A stretch of 64,000 nt of DNA from positions 1 to 64,000 of the forward strand of contig CANFOS010000023.1 in the NCBI GenBank assembly GCA_947448735.1, written 5' to 3'. Every line of letters begins with the position of its first letter. Positions within the stretch are counted from its first letter, which is position 1. Source of the stretch: Comamonadaceae bacterium (GTDB taxonomy: Bacteria; Pseudomonadota; Gammaproteobacteria; Burkholderiales; Burkholderiaceae_C). The position numbers and the translations under genes are program-made. This document shows positions 56,206 to 64,000 of this stretch, piece by piece. The notes under the pieces are model-generated. The model ran no database searches. It was given only the letters and a program-made list of their open reading frames with translations, and had not been told where the DNA came from.

Positions 56206-57285
56206 TCATCTGTTCAGGCGTGCGTGGGTCACAGACTTCGGATGCTTCAGGCGCCAGCCTTCAAGAAAAGCCAGTGTCACCGCAGACTCATTGGCTTCAG
56301 CCAGCCCGCTCGAAAACAGCGCAACGACATCTGGATCAAATGTCTCGCCACCGGCCAGGTCGCTCAGGCTTCGGAAGGCGATGTAGGGAACCTTGTTGGC
56401 ATAAGCCACGTGGGCCAGCCCGGCGGTTTCCATTTCAAAGCTGTTGGCGTGCAGGTTTTCAAACAGGTATTTTCGGTAGTCGGGGTTGGCCAGAAAGGCG
56501 CTGCCGGTGACACCTGCGCCTCCCACAAGCACCTTGGGCTGCTGGCGAACACACTGCTTGGGGTCCAGCGGCTGGCCTGGTTTAAATGCCGGACCGCACT
56601 GCGACGGCTGGGGCTTGAGCTCGCTTGCTACGGCCAGCATGTCTTTGTCTACCGGGTAGGCAAACACAAACTCGCCTGCTGGTTTGTTTTGGCTGTTTTT
56701 GGCCGTCATGACAAAGTTTTCGCGCATGAAAAGACCGGTGGGCACCTGGCCTTGCGGCGTAGGCAGATGAAATGGCGCCAGAGGCAGGCCATCTTTGCCG
56801 GTTGCCAGTTTCAGCCCCATACAAGACATGTCTGCCGGTTTGCCGCATGGCGACGGCAGCTGAGCGTTGTGACTCCAATAAACCTCCATCGACATCACCC
56901 AGCGGTCAGGAATGGTCACATCCCCCACCTGCAACTGCGGGTTCAGCCCACCGGCAATGCCGCTCATGATGAGTCGGTCAATGCGGAAGTGGTCCAGCAT
57001 CAGCTGTGTCACCATGACACTGTTGATCATGCTCACCCCGCTGAGCACAATCACCACCCGGTTACCGCGCAAGATGCCAGTTGTGAACCGGTTGCCGTTG
57101 ATGACATGCGTTTTGCGCTGCCGCGTTTGCGCCACCAGCAGGTCAGCCTCGGCCCCAAAAGCCGACACCACGCCAATGCGCGGCGAGCAGTCCGTCAGGC
57201 ATTTTGGAGCCAGTTTTGCCGCATGTAAGGGCACATGACATAAAACGCACGCTGCCCATAGGCAACACATCCAGATACCGCGCAT
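56206..57285 (-). CDS. Exported MTAN/nucleoside phosphorylase-like protein
   Basis: A 359-residue protein with a signal peptide (MCCLWAACVLCHVPLHAAK). The body resembles the PNP/UDP phosphorylase superfamily: IGVVSAFGAEADLLVAQ, RVVIVLSGVSMINSVMVTQL, IMSGIAGGLNPQLQVGDVTI, FEMETAGLAHVAYANKVPYI with the MEt-type purine/ribose contact, and RSLSDLAGG with the catalytic Asp. An insert of about 90 residues with several Cys lies in the middle. It probably cleaves nucleosides in the periplasm; the substrate is not known. Confidence 0.82.
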   Translation of the reverse strand: MRGIWMCCLWAACVLCHVPLHAAKLAPKCLTDCSPRIGVVSAFGAEADLLVAQTRQRKTHVINGNRFTTGILRGNRVVIVLSGVSMINSVMVTQLMLDHFRIDRLIMSGIAGGLNPQLQVGDVTIPDRWVMSMEVYWSHNAQLPSPCGKPADMSCMGLKLATGKDGLPLAPFHLPTPQGQVPTGLFMRENFVMTAKNSQNKPAGEFVFAYPVDKDMLAVASELKPQPSQCGPAFKPGQPLDPKQCVRQQPKVLVGGAGVTGSAFLANPDYRKYLFENLHANSFEMETAGLAHVAYANKVPYIAFRSLSDLAGGETFDPDVVALFSSGLAEANESAVTLAFLEGWRLKHPKSVTHARLNR

Positions 57286-57335
57286 GGTCAGGGTCCTTTT
57301 TTTGTAGAGAAAATTTGATGTTGATGATGAGGTGA

Positions 57336-58220
57336 TCAGGCCGCGCTCTTGTGATGAAAATGGCTGGGCGACTGCCCCATGGCAGCCTTGAACATGGCTG
57401 AAAACGCGCTGTCACTGGCGTAACCGCTGGCGGCTGCCACAGCGCTGATCGACTGGCCTCGCGTCAGCAGGGGCAGGGCGTGGGCGAGGATGGCTTGCTG
57501 GCGCCATTGCTGGTAGCTCAGGCCCAGTTCGTCCCTGAAAAGGCGTGCTGCGGTGCGTTCGCTGGCACCGACATCCGTCGCCCATTCGGCCAGGGTGGCC
57601 CGACCGCCTGGGGCTCGCATCACGGCTTCGCACAAGGCGCGCAGACGCTTGTCGCCAGTTTGCGGGTGTGGCAACGGTACGCCGAGTGCCTGCGTATCGG
57701 CGTGGGTGATTTCGTCGAGTGTCAAATTGGCCAACCACTGTTCGCGCAGCCTGCTCAATGTTTTGCGGCCGGGCCGTCCCACGGCAACACGCGCCTCCTC
57801 GGGGGGTAGCAAAGCGTGGGGGCTGGTGTCCAGTGCATGAATAGCCTCTCGCAGCAAGGGTGACACAACGATGACCCGGCAACCCGTCCACCCTTTGGGT
57901 GTCCGGCTTTTGTGAATGTACAGGGTGCGAAACTCTGCCGCCTCCAGCACGGTGATATGGTGCTGCGCGCCTGGCTCTATCCACACCGCGCGCGAGGGCG
58001 GCACGATGTAGGTCACCATGCTCTGGTTGGCCGGTGCCGTCGTGACCTGCACAATGCCCGAAGCGCAGTACGCCAGCTGCGCCCACGGGTGGTCGTGCGG
58101 CTCGAAGTGGGTGTCAACCGGCATGCTACGGGCGCGCACGCGTACCGGACGCTGTTTGCTGGGGGTGTAGCTGTCAAGGTCGCCCAGCGGGGTTGGCTTG
58201 AGGGGTGGAATTTTGACCAT
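57336..58220 (-). CDS. AraC-family regulator with cupin
   Basis: A 294-residue regulator. The N-terminal cupin has FEPHDHPWAQLAYCASG and PPSRAVWIEPGAQHHI. The C-terminal AraC double HTH includes LAEWATDVGASERTAARLFR followed by DELGLSYQQWRQQ, and ISAVAAASGYASDSAFSAMF. Divergent from an MFS gene 92 bases away, so it probably controls that transporter. Confidence 0.92.
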   Translation of the reverse strand: MVKIPPLKPTPLGDLDSYTPSKQRPVRVRARSMPVDTHFEPHDHPWAQLAYCASGIVQVTTAPANQSMVTYIVPPSRAVWIEPGAQHHITVLEAAEFRTLYIHKSRTPKGWTGCRVIVVSPLLREAIHALDTSPHALLPPEEARVAVGRPGRKTLSRLREQWLANLTLDEITHADTQALGVPLPHPQTGDKRLRALCEAVMRAPGGRATLAEWATDVGASERTAARLFRDELGLSYQQWRQQAILAHALPLLTRGQSISAVAAASGYASDSAFSAMFKAAMGQSPSHFHHKSAA

Positions 58221-58312
58221 GCAGTATTGATCGGGCTGGCTTTGTCTGAAATTCGCTGAATATTGGCTATTTGTCGCATTTCAACATATCGGCTTGATAC
58301 TACGATAGCGGC

Positions 58313-59545
58313 ATGAACAATTCAAGCACCTTGGACCTGCCCGCCGCCGTTCCCCTCAGGCAAGACGCCGGCGTGATTGGCCTGGTCGGTTTGGCCCATC
58401 TCATCAGCCACTACAGCCAGTTGCTTTTGGCGCCGCTTTTCCCGTGGTTGAAGACCGAGTTCAACGTCAGCTATACCGAGCTCGGTTTCGTGATGACCGT
58501 CTTTTTTGTGGTGTCATGCGCAGCGCAGGCGGCTTCGGGTTTTGTGGTCGACCGATTCGGCCCTCGCCCGGTTTTGTTTGCCGGTCTGGCGCTGATAGGC
58601 GTGTCAGCCTTTGGCTATGCCCTGAGCACCAGTTACTGGATGCTGGCGGGTGCAGCAGTGATTGGCGGCATCGGCAATGGCGTGTTTCATCCGGTGGACT
58701 ACACGCTCTTGAACCGCAAAGTCAGTGCGCCGCGCTTGGGTCATGCCTACAGCATGCATGGCATCACCGGCAGCCTGGGCTGGGCGCTGGCCCCCGCGAT
58801 GCTGGTGCCGTTGACGCTGGCTTACTCATGGCGGGTGGCCTTGATGGCGGCTGGCACGCTGGCCTTTGTGGTGTTGGCCATACAGCTGCTGAACCGAGAC
58901 AAGCTGGTACTGCCGGCAGCACCCGTCAGCAAAATTACGGCAGAGCAAGACCAAGGCCTGGCTTTTTTAAAAATCCCGGCGGTATGGATGTGCTTCGTAT
59001 TTTTCTTTTGGTACGCCGGTGTGCTCAGTGTGATCCAAACCTTTGCCCCCGAGGCCGCGCGCCAGTTGCATGACGTGCCCTTGCCGCTGGTGGCCATCTG
59101 CCTGACGATTTACATGCTGAGCAGTGCCTGCGGCATGGTGCTGGGCGGTTTTTTGGCAGCAAATGCGGCCCGCTGCGAGCGCATTGTGGGGGCTGCCTTT
59201 GGTATTGCCGCTTCGGCGGCATTGCTGCTGGCGCTGGGCGACTACCCGGTCTGGGTGGTGCCGGTGCTGTTTGGCGTCATGGGTTTTGCGTCCGGCATGT
59301 CCGGGCCGTCGCGTGACTTGCTGGTCAAGGCCTCCACGCCAGACAACGCCTCGGGCCGCGTCTATGGTGTGGTCTACGGAGGGCTGGACATTGGCCAGGC
59401 GGTGACGCCGCTGGTTTTTGGCGTGCTGATGGACCATGGCCAGTACCGCAGCGTGTGGCTGGGCTTGGTGGTGTTGCAAGGTGTGCTGGTGGCCTGTGCA
59501 TTCAATGTCAAAAAAGTCCGGCGTAACGCGCTCGCGCCAGCGTGA
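58313..59545 (+). CDS. MFS transporter
   Basis: A 410-residue major facilitator with 12 predicted membrane segments. FVVDRFGPRPVLFAGLAL is the loop 2-3 motif. The second half begins around FLKIPAVWMCFVFFFWYAGV, and GPSRDLLVKASTPDNASGRV is like the 8-9 loop of the oxalate/monocarboxylate and NarK-like groups. Substrate unknown. Regulated, by context, by the divergent AraC gene. Confidence 0.9.
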   Translation: MNNSSTLDLPAAVPLRQDAGVIGLVGLAHLISHYSQLLLAPLFPWLKTEFNVSYTELGFVMTVFFVVSCAAQAASGFVVDRFGPRPVLFAGLALIGVSAFGYALSTSYWMLAGAAVIGGIGNGVFHPVDYTLLNRKVSAPRLGHAYSMHGITGSLGWALAPAMLVPLTLAYSWRVALMAAGTLAFVVLAIQLLNRDKLVLPAAPVSKITAEQDQGLAFLKIPAVWMCFVFFFWYAGVLSVIQTFAPEAARQLHDVPLPLVAICLTIYMLSSACGMVLGGFLAANAARCERIVGAAFGIAASAALLLALGDYPVWVVPVLFGVMGFASGMSGPSRDLLVKASTPDNASGRVYGVVYGGLDIGQAVTPLVFGVLMDHGQYRSVWLGLVVLQGVLVACAFNVKKVRRNALAPA

Positions 59546-59592
59546 GCCAATCGGCAAGCAGAGGCAGTCATATACTTGCCGGTAACGCTCTC

Positions 59593-60372
59593 ATGGGACA
59601 CATCGTGCGCACCAAGCTCTGTTTTTCAGCTTTTTCAGTTCTTGCAGCTTCTGTTTTGATAGCGGCTAGCGTTGCTGCACAGCCGGCTCCCATCAGTTAT
59701 CAACTCACGGGGGACGTGGGTGCCGCGGTGTATGGCACGCAAAGCCTGATTCGCGGTAAAAACAATGAGGCGACTGCGTTGCCGTATTTGTTTGCAGACT
59801 ACGGCCGATTTTTTGCGCGGGTTGACACCTTCGGCATCAAAACGCTGCCCATCGGTAACGGCTACCTTGAGCTGGTAGGCCGTGTTAGCCAGGAAGGCTG
59901 GCGTGCCAATATTGCGCCACTGGGTGGGCTGACCGACCGCAAAAGACCGTTGCCGGTCGGCATTGGCACCTTTCAGCAAACGCCTTACGGCGCTTTTATT
60001 GCCAACGCATTCGTTGATGCAGGCAGCTCGGGTGGCAGCCTGCTGGAAGCCACCTACGCGGCAGAAGTCAAGCTTGGCAGCTTGTCCCTTTACCCACAGC
60101 TGGGCGTGGAGCGCCGCAGCGCCAAGTACGCCAATTACCTGTACGGCGTGACGCCCACCGAGTCAATAGCCAGTGGTTACGCGGCTTATAGCGCGGGTGC
60201 ATCGACCACGCCCGTGCTGGGCTTGGCGGCTGACTATTCATTGACCGAGAACTGGATCGTTAACCTGCAGTTGCGCCGAAAGTGGCAGGATTCCGCCGTG
60301 ACAAACAGCCCGCTGGTCGTACGCAAGACCAACGATACCGCTTATATGGGCTTGTCGTACCGGTTTAAATAA
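59593..60372 (+). CDS. MipA/OmpV-family outer-membrane protein
   Basis: A 259-residue outer-membrane beta-barrel of the MipA/OmpV type. The signal peptide is LCFSAFSVLAASVLIAASVA with cleavage near AAQ. GDVGAAVYGTQSLIRGKNNE and ALPYLFADYGRFFARVDTFG are the family's early strands, and MGLSYRFK ends with Phe before a Lys. ATG at 59593; an upstream in-frame start overlaps the MFS gene. Role in the envelope is unclear. Confidence 0.82.
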   Translation: MGHIVRTKLCFSAFSVLAASVLIAASVAAQPAPISYQLTGDVGAAVYGTQSLIRGKNNEATALPYLFADYGRFFARVDTFGIKTLPIGNGYLELVGRVSQEGWRANIAPLGGLTDRKRPLPVGIGTFQQTPYGAFIANAFVDAGSSGGSLLEATYAAEVKLGSLSLYPQLGVERRSAKYANYLYGVTPTESIASGYAAYSAGASTTPVLGLAADYSLTENWIVNLQLRRKWQDSAVTNSPLVVRKTNDTAYMGLSYRFK

Positions 60373-60512
60373 CCGACACCATCGTCCCAGACAGGCTTCC
60401 TGACGGTCGTGCATTAAGCATTTGCCCCAGCGTTTTGTGCCTGCCACCATAATCCGGGTGTAAGGCAGGTTTGGCTCTTCGCGCAACCTCTGCCAAATAC
60501 AAGGAGACCCCC

Positions 60513-60821
60513 ATGAACGATTCAAACACACCAAGAGACGGCGATTTTGCCAATTGGGTTGAAGGTCGTTCAGGGGTGCTGAAATTTGAGCTGGGCGACA
60601 AATTCCCTGTGCCGCCGACCGTCCTGCAGTCACCATCCGTGCATGTGGAGACAAGTGCTCAAAAACTTGAAGAAGTATTGTTGGCGCACGAAGCGCCAAC
60701 CCAGGAGTTTTTGGACGATCTGGCCGCACTTGAGCAAGTGCCTGCCTTGAGTAACGAAGAGTTGGCCAGACAGGCGTATGAAGCTGGTGGTGCCGACGGC
60801 GAAAGCACAATACCTCAATAA
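60513..60821 (+). CDS. Small acidic protein, unknown
   Basis: A 102-residue soluble protein with no recognised domain. ATG at 60513 follows AAGGAG. It contains DFANWVEGRSGVLKFELGD and SNEELARQAYEAGGADGES, is acidic, and has no membrane segment. The next gene starts 18 bases later, so it is probably coexpressed with the TPP enzyme. Function unknown; the strong ribosome site supports expression. Confidence 0.7.
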   Translation: MNDSNTPRDGDFANWVEGRSGVLKFELGDKFPVPPTVLQSPSVHVETSAQKLEEVLLAHEAPTQEFLDDLAALEQVPALSNEELARQAYEAGGADGESTIPQ

Positions 60822-60839
60822 CGATTGATAACGACGCAC

Positions 60840-62531
60840 ATGACAGAACAAATCGCTGGACACCTTTTAGTTGATTGCCTGATCGCCCAGGGGGTGACTC
60901 ACGCCTTTGGCGTGCCGGGTGAAAGTTACCTGGCCGTACTTGATGGCCTGCATGCGCGGCAAGACGCCATTCGTTTCATCACCTGCAGGCAAGAGGGTGG
61001 CGCTGCCTACATGGCAGAAGCGCATGGCAAGCTGACAGGCCGGCCTGGCGTGTGCATGGTGACGCGCGGACCGGGTGCGACCAACGCATCAATCGGTGTG
61101 CACACGGCGTTTCAAGACTCGACACCCATGGTGCTGCTGGTCGGCGACGTCGCCAGTGACTGCCGGGACCGCGAGGCGTTTCAGGAAGTCGATTACCAGG
61201 CCTTTTTTGGCCCTTCCACCCGGGGCTTTGCCAAGAGGGTCGAGCGCATCGATGATGCCAACCGAATTCCTGAATATGTCGCACGCGCCTTTGCCACTGC
61301 CATGAACGGCAGGCCGGGCCCCGTGGTGCTGGTGCTGCCTGAAGACATGCTGACCCGCATGACAACTGCCCAGCCACTGGCCCGTGTGGAGGCCGTTCAA
61401 GCCTGGAGCGACCCTGGCGCGCTGCGCACGCTGCGGGAAATGCTGCTGCAATCCGAGCGTCCCTTCGTCATTGCAGGCGGTGGCGGCTGGACGCCACAAG
61501 CCGCGCAGGCGCTGCAACGCTTTGCTGAAAACTGGCGCTTGCCGGTGGGCAATGCTTTCAGGTTTCAGGATACCTTTGACAACCACCACCCGCTGTATGC
61601 GGGCGACGTCGGCATTGGCCTGAACCCCAAGCTGGCCGCGCGCATTAAAGCAGCTGATCTGATCATCGCCATTGGCCCGCGCCTGGGTGAAATGACGACC
61701 AACAACTACACGCTCCTTGAAGCTCCTTGCCCAAAGCAAAAGCTGGTGCATATCCATAGCAGCGCAGAAGAGCTGAACCGCGTCTACCAAGCGGACTTGG
61801 CCATCAACGCCACCATGAATGCCGCTGCCAGATCGTTAGAGGTATTAACGGCCCCCGTCAGCGTAGCGTGGGAACAGTGGGCACTGGATGCCAATGCCGA
61901 CTACATTGCCAACCTTCAGCCCAACAAACTGCCAGGCGATATCGACATGCCCGCCATCGTTGGCGTGCTGCAGCAGCATTTGCCGCCTGATGCGGTGTTA
62001 ACCAACGGCGCAGGCAACTTTGCCAGCTGGGTACACCGTTTTTACAAACACCACGGTTTGGTCAAGGGCCACAAAACGCAACTCGCACCCACGGTCGGCG
62101 CCATGGGCTACGGGGTACCCGCGGGCATTGCGGCTGCCATCACAACCGGGCGTGTTGTGCTGACGATGGCCGGCGACGGTGACTTCTTAATGAACGGCCA
62201 AGAACTGGCCACCGCCGCGCAGCACGGCGCCAAAACCATCATCGTGCTGCTGAACAACGGCATGTACGGCACCATCCGCATGCACCAGGAGCGCGAATAC
62301 CCCAACCACTGCAGTGGCTCGTATTTGCAAAACCCCGACTTCGCAGCACTTGGTCGCGCCTATGGCTATGCGGGGGTACGCATTACCAAAACTGCAGAGT
62401 TTGAAGCCGAACTGCTGGCCGCGCTGACCCGCCCTGAAGGCACCCTGATTGAAGTGATGCTGGACCCAGAGGTCATCACCACGAGGGTCACGCTTTCGGC
62501 GATTACTGAGCAGGCGATGAAGCGAACTTGA
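60840..62531 (+). CDS. TPP-dependent acetolactate-synthase-like enzyme
   Basis: A 563-residue TPP enzyme. The activating Glu is in TCRQEGGAAYMAEAHGKL; GVPGESYLAVLDGL and VTRGPGATNASIGVHTAFQD are the PYR domain; the PP domain has GDGDFLMNGQELATAAQH and VLLNNGMYGTIRMHQ. ATG at 60840. No small regulatory subunit gene is near, so it is likely not the biosynthetic IlvB. Possible roles are catabolic acetolactate synthase, oxalyl-CoA-type or other 2-keto acid decarboxylation; not decided. Confidence 0.85.
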   Translation: MTEQIAGHLLVDCLIAQGVTHAFGVPGESYLAVLDGLHARQDAIRFITCRQEGGAAYMAEAHGKLTGRPGVCMVTRGPGATNASIGVHTAFQDSTPMVLLVGDVASDCRDREAFQEVDYQAFFGPSTRGFAKRVERIDDANRIPEYVARAFATAMNGRPGPVVLVLPEDMLTRMTTAQPLARVEAVQAWSDPGALRTLREMLLQSERPFVIAGGGGWTPQAAQALQRFAENWRLPVGNAFRFQDTFDNHHPLYAGDVGIGLNPKLAARIKAADLIIAIGPRLGEMTTNNYTLLEAPCPKQKLVHIHSSAEELNRVYQADLAINATMNAAARSLEVLTAPVSVAWEQWALDANADYIANLQPNKLPGDIDMPAIVGVLQQHLPPDAVLTNGAGNFASWVHRFYKHHGLVKGHKTQLAPTVGAMGYGVPAGIAAAITTGRVVLTMAGDGDFLMNGQELATAAQHGAKTIIVLLNNGMYGTIRMHQEREYPNHCSGSYLQNPDFAALGRAYGYAGVRITKTAEFEAELLAALTRPEGTLIEVMLDPEVITTRVTLSAITEQAMKRT

Positions 62532-62540
62532 GCTAACAGA

Positions 62541-62588
62541 TGCTCTTAAAATGAGAGCTTCTAGCCTAGGTATTTATTGTCCTGGAAC
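62541..62588 (+). repeat. Interspersed repeat, diverged copy D
   Basis: AGAGCTTCTAGCC, a TATTTATTG middle and GTCCTGGAAC align in order with copy A, but the copy is more diverged. It lies between the TPP-enzyme stop and a terminator. Confidence 0.4.
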
Positions 62589-62611
62589 CCTATTCATTCA
62601 CTGAAAAGCAT

Positions 62612-62639
62612 AAAAAAAGCCGGTTTTCACCGGCTTTTT
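62612..62639. terminator. Bidirectional intrinsic terminator
   Basis: AAAAAAAGCCGGT, loop TTTC, ACCGGCTTTTT is a strong stem with A-run before and T-run after. It can serve the TPP-enzyme gene on the plus strand and the SWIB gene on the minus strand. Confidence 0.85.
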
Positions 62640-62659
62640 AATGTCTACCCTAGGGCAGA

Positions 62660-63103
62660 TTATTTGACGTGCTTACCGATCAGGCCAGCCATCTCAAACA
62701 TCGATACCTGGGCTTTGCCGAAAACGGCTTTCAGCTTGGCGTCGGCGTTGATCATGCGTTTGTTGACGCTGTCTTGCAGTTTGTGGGCCTTGATGTAGAC
62801 CCACAGCTTGCTGACGATCTCGGTGCGTGGCAGCGGCTTGTCGCCCAACACTGCGGCCAATGCCGGGCTCAGTGTCAATGCCTTCATGAACGCAGCGTTA
62901 GGGGTCCGCTTTTTGGCAGGCGCTTTTTTAGCAGCTGGCTTTTTGGCCGGTGCTGCTTTCTTGGCGGCTACTTTCTTGGCGGGTGCTGCTTTTTTAGCGG
63001 CTACTTTTTTCGCTGGGGCTGCTTTCTTCGCAGCTACTTTTTTTGCCGGAGCAGCCTTTTTTGCGGGTGCTTTTTTAGCCGGTGCTTTTTTTGCAGTTGC
63101 CAT
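62660..63103 (-). CDS. SWIB-domain protein with lysine-rich tail
   Basis: A 147-residue nucleoid-type protein. Residues 2-67 are a low-complexity run of PAKKA/VAAKKA units like a histone H1 tail. The rest is a SWIB/MDM2 domain: LSPALAAVLGDKPLPRTEIV, SKLWVYIKAHKLQD, KRMINADAKLKAVFGK. ATG at 63103 follows AAGGAAAATC; an upstream in-frame start adds a leader. SWIB is mainly eukaryotic (chromatin remodelling) but known in chlamydiae and betaproteobacteria. Likely binds DNA and shapes the nucleoid; activity untested. Confidence 0.9.
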   Translation of the reverse strand: MATAKKAPAKKAPAKKAAPAKKVAAKKAAPAKKVAAKKAAPAKKVAAKKAAPAKKPAAKKAPAKKRTPNAAFMKALTLSPALAAVLGDKPLPRTEIVSKLWVYIKAHKLQDSVNKRMINADAKLKAVFGKAQVSMFEMAGLIGKHVK

Positions 63104-63508
63104 GATTGATTTTCCTTCTAGAAGTTGATAAATCACTGCCAGAGATAACTACTCCCCGACAGCACTGCGGATGCTACTGGAGAAAGAGCAGTTTTCATAG
63201 GGGAAAAGTACTTTTTTTGATGTTTTGTGGCGCTAATTTGCTTCTGAAAATCAAAAACAACATCGTTCAGTCGCTTTTCAGAGGAGAAAACGCCGTGTCG
63301 ATGCATCTCAAAGAAGCACCCATGGTCCCTGCAAACACCGTGAAATTTGTCACTTGTGACCGGTGCGATGCGCATCACAATGATGCGTCAGTCAACTTCA
63401 GGGTTCTGCCGGCTTTGTTCAAAGGCGTCGGCGTGTGTGGGTTGCCCTGGGCAATTGGCTTTACCCCCACGAGGATGGCATGGTGATCATGCCTGTACCG
63501 GTGCTTGA
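63104..63508. other. Stretch without a secure gene
   Basis: A 405-base gap between the SWIB gene and the TauE-like gene. It contains the SWIB promoter region and one small doubtful reading frame listed separately. No tRNA, terminator or repeat is evident. Confidence 0.4.
63295..63486 (+). CDS. Possible small protein, perhaps frameshifted
   Basis: A GTG at 63295 lies eight bases after AGAGGAG and opens 63 codons with VKFVTCDRCDAHHND, a possible Cys/His metal site. A second frame ending at 63512 reads VALGNWLYPHEDGMVIMPVP before its stop and looks more protein-like than the end of the first frame. It may be a frameshifted gene, or chance. I do not recognise it. Confidence 0.3.
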   Translation: MSMHLKEAPMVPANTVKFVTCDRCDAHHNDASVNFRVLPALFKGVGVCGLPWAIGFTPTRMAW

Positions 63509-64000
63509 TTAAGCTGCTATGCCTTTGTAAAGCATGTACGCGGCCAGCAGATAAAGCACGCTGGCGAAGATGCGCTTGAGCTTGCCCACCGGCAGCGTGT
63601 GCGCGGCTTTTGCTCCTTGCGGTGCGACCAGAAAGCTGCACACTGCAATCACCCCCAATGCGGGCAGCCAGATGTAGCCAAACGCGCCAGCTGGCAAGTT
63701 TTGTACGCTCTGGCCGCTGATGACGTAGCCGATCACATTGGCCAGGGCAATTGGAAAACCCAGCGCCGCTGATGTGGCTACCGCATTGCGAATGGGCACA
63801 TTGCACCAGGTCATGAAGGGCACGCTGATGAAGGCACCGCCTGCGCCTACCAGGCCGGATAAAAACCCAATGAAGCCGCCGGCCGTTAGCAGCCCGCCTG
63901 TGCCTGGCAACTGTCGTGCGGGCTTGGGTTTTTTGTCGATGAACATCTGTGTGGCTGAAAAACCCACAAACAGACCAAAGAAGATCGCCAAGTAAGAACC
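63509..64000 (-). CDS. TauE/SafE-family membrane permease (partial)
   Basis: The C-terminal 163 residues or so of a sulfite exporter-type permease; the N-terminus lies beyond 64000 and the frame is open to the edge. GGFIGFLSGLVGAGGAFISV with PFMTWCNVPIRNAVATSAAL is the second-half repeat signature, and several membrane segments follow. The family moves sulfite, sulfoacetate or other small anions. Substrate unknown. Confidence 0.88.
   Translation of the reverse strand, partial: GSYLAIFFGLFVGFSATQMFIDKKPKPARQLPGTGGLLTAGGFIGFLSGLVGAGGAFISVPFMTWCNVPIRNAVATSAALGFPIALANVIGYVISGQSVQNLPAGAFGYIWLPALGVIAVCSFLVAPQGAKAAHTLPVGKLKRIFASVLYLLAAYMLYKGIAA

Noticed and set aside
62890-63100. Short tandem repeats that could be a CRISPR or satellite
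   Set aside because: They are codon repeats for PAKKA/VAAKKA in the SWIB protein.

Overview
The window looks like a chromosomal segment of a betaproteobacterium, order Burkholderiales, most likely family Comamonadaceae (Polaromonas/Rhodoferax-like). The reasons are the style of the core proteins (AlaS, DnaE, a TTG-started FtsH, GlmM, FolP, PrlC, PyrD), the lysine-rich SWIB protein, and a degenerate interspersed repeat that I recognise from that family. The placement is by recognition only; no search was run. Coding density is high. I see no complete tRNA, rRNA, CRISPR array, prophage or intact insertion sequence.

Layout. 1-8835: a plus-strand transport and catabolism operon. It holds the end of a GntR/UTRA regulator, a Liv-type substrate-binding protein, two paralogous ferritin-like diiron proteins, LivH/LivM/LivG/LivF-type transporter parts, a formamidase-like hydrolase, a RidA protein and an HSL-type esterase. 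8836-9361: a gene-poor block ending at a 5' fragment of tRNA-Gly that still has a -10 box, so it looks like a rearrangement junction. 9382-23206: core and housekeeping genes (DsrE protein, gabD, alaS, egtD, TlpA-like thioredoxin, transglutaminase-like protein, an overlapping RNA-modification group of gluQ, trmB and an RluA-type pseudouridine synthase, a renalase-like flavoprotein, and LysR with pirin and a flavodoxin-like protein). 23445-25486: an accessory patch with a secreted 11-residue-repeat protein, a secreted trypsin-like protease and an IS1595-type transposase remnant. 25568-35205: dnaE, an L-2-hydroxyglutarate-dehydrogenase-like flavoprotein, fadH, and a TonB-dependent receptor next to nikR.

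35250-45692 is the most interesting region. A divergent LysR regulator faces a tightly spaced operon: an unknown 151-residue protein, two paralogous NMT1-like binding proteins, a cytosine-deaminase-like amidohydrolase, a short-chain dehydrogenase, a dihydroorotase/hydantoinase-like cyclic amidohydrolase, a cyanuric acid hydrolase/barbiturase-family enzyme, one ABC ATPase, one permease and a DUF3830 protein. Together they look like uptake and stepwise hydrolysis of a nitrogen heterocycle. The combination does not match the atrazine or uracil pathways I know, and several enzymes have changed catalytic positions.

45724-64000 returns to mostly core genes: pyrD, rpiA, a DUF4124-glutaredoxin protein, prlC, yhbY, rlmE, ftsH, folP, glmM, an exported nucleosidase-like protein, an AraC/MFS divergent pair, a MipA/OmpV protein, a TPP-dependent acetolactate-synthase-like enzyme, the SWIB protein and a truncated TauE/SafE permease at the right edge. 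At least six copies of the interspersed repeat are scattered through the window. Two of them lie inside reading frames (gluQ and the L2HGDH-like gene), and a third supplies the stop codon of the latter.
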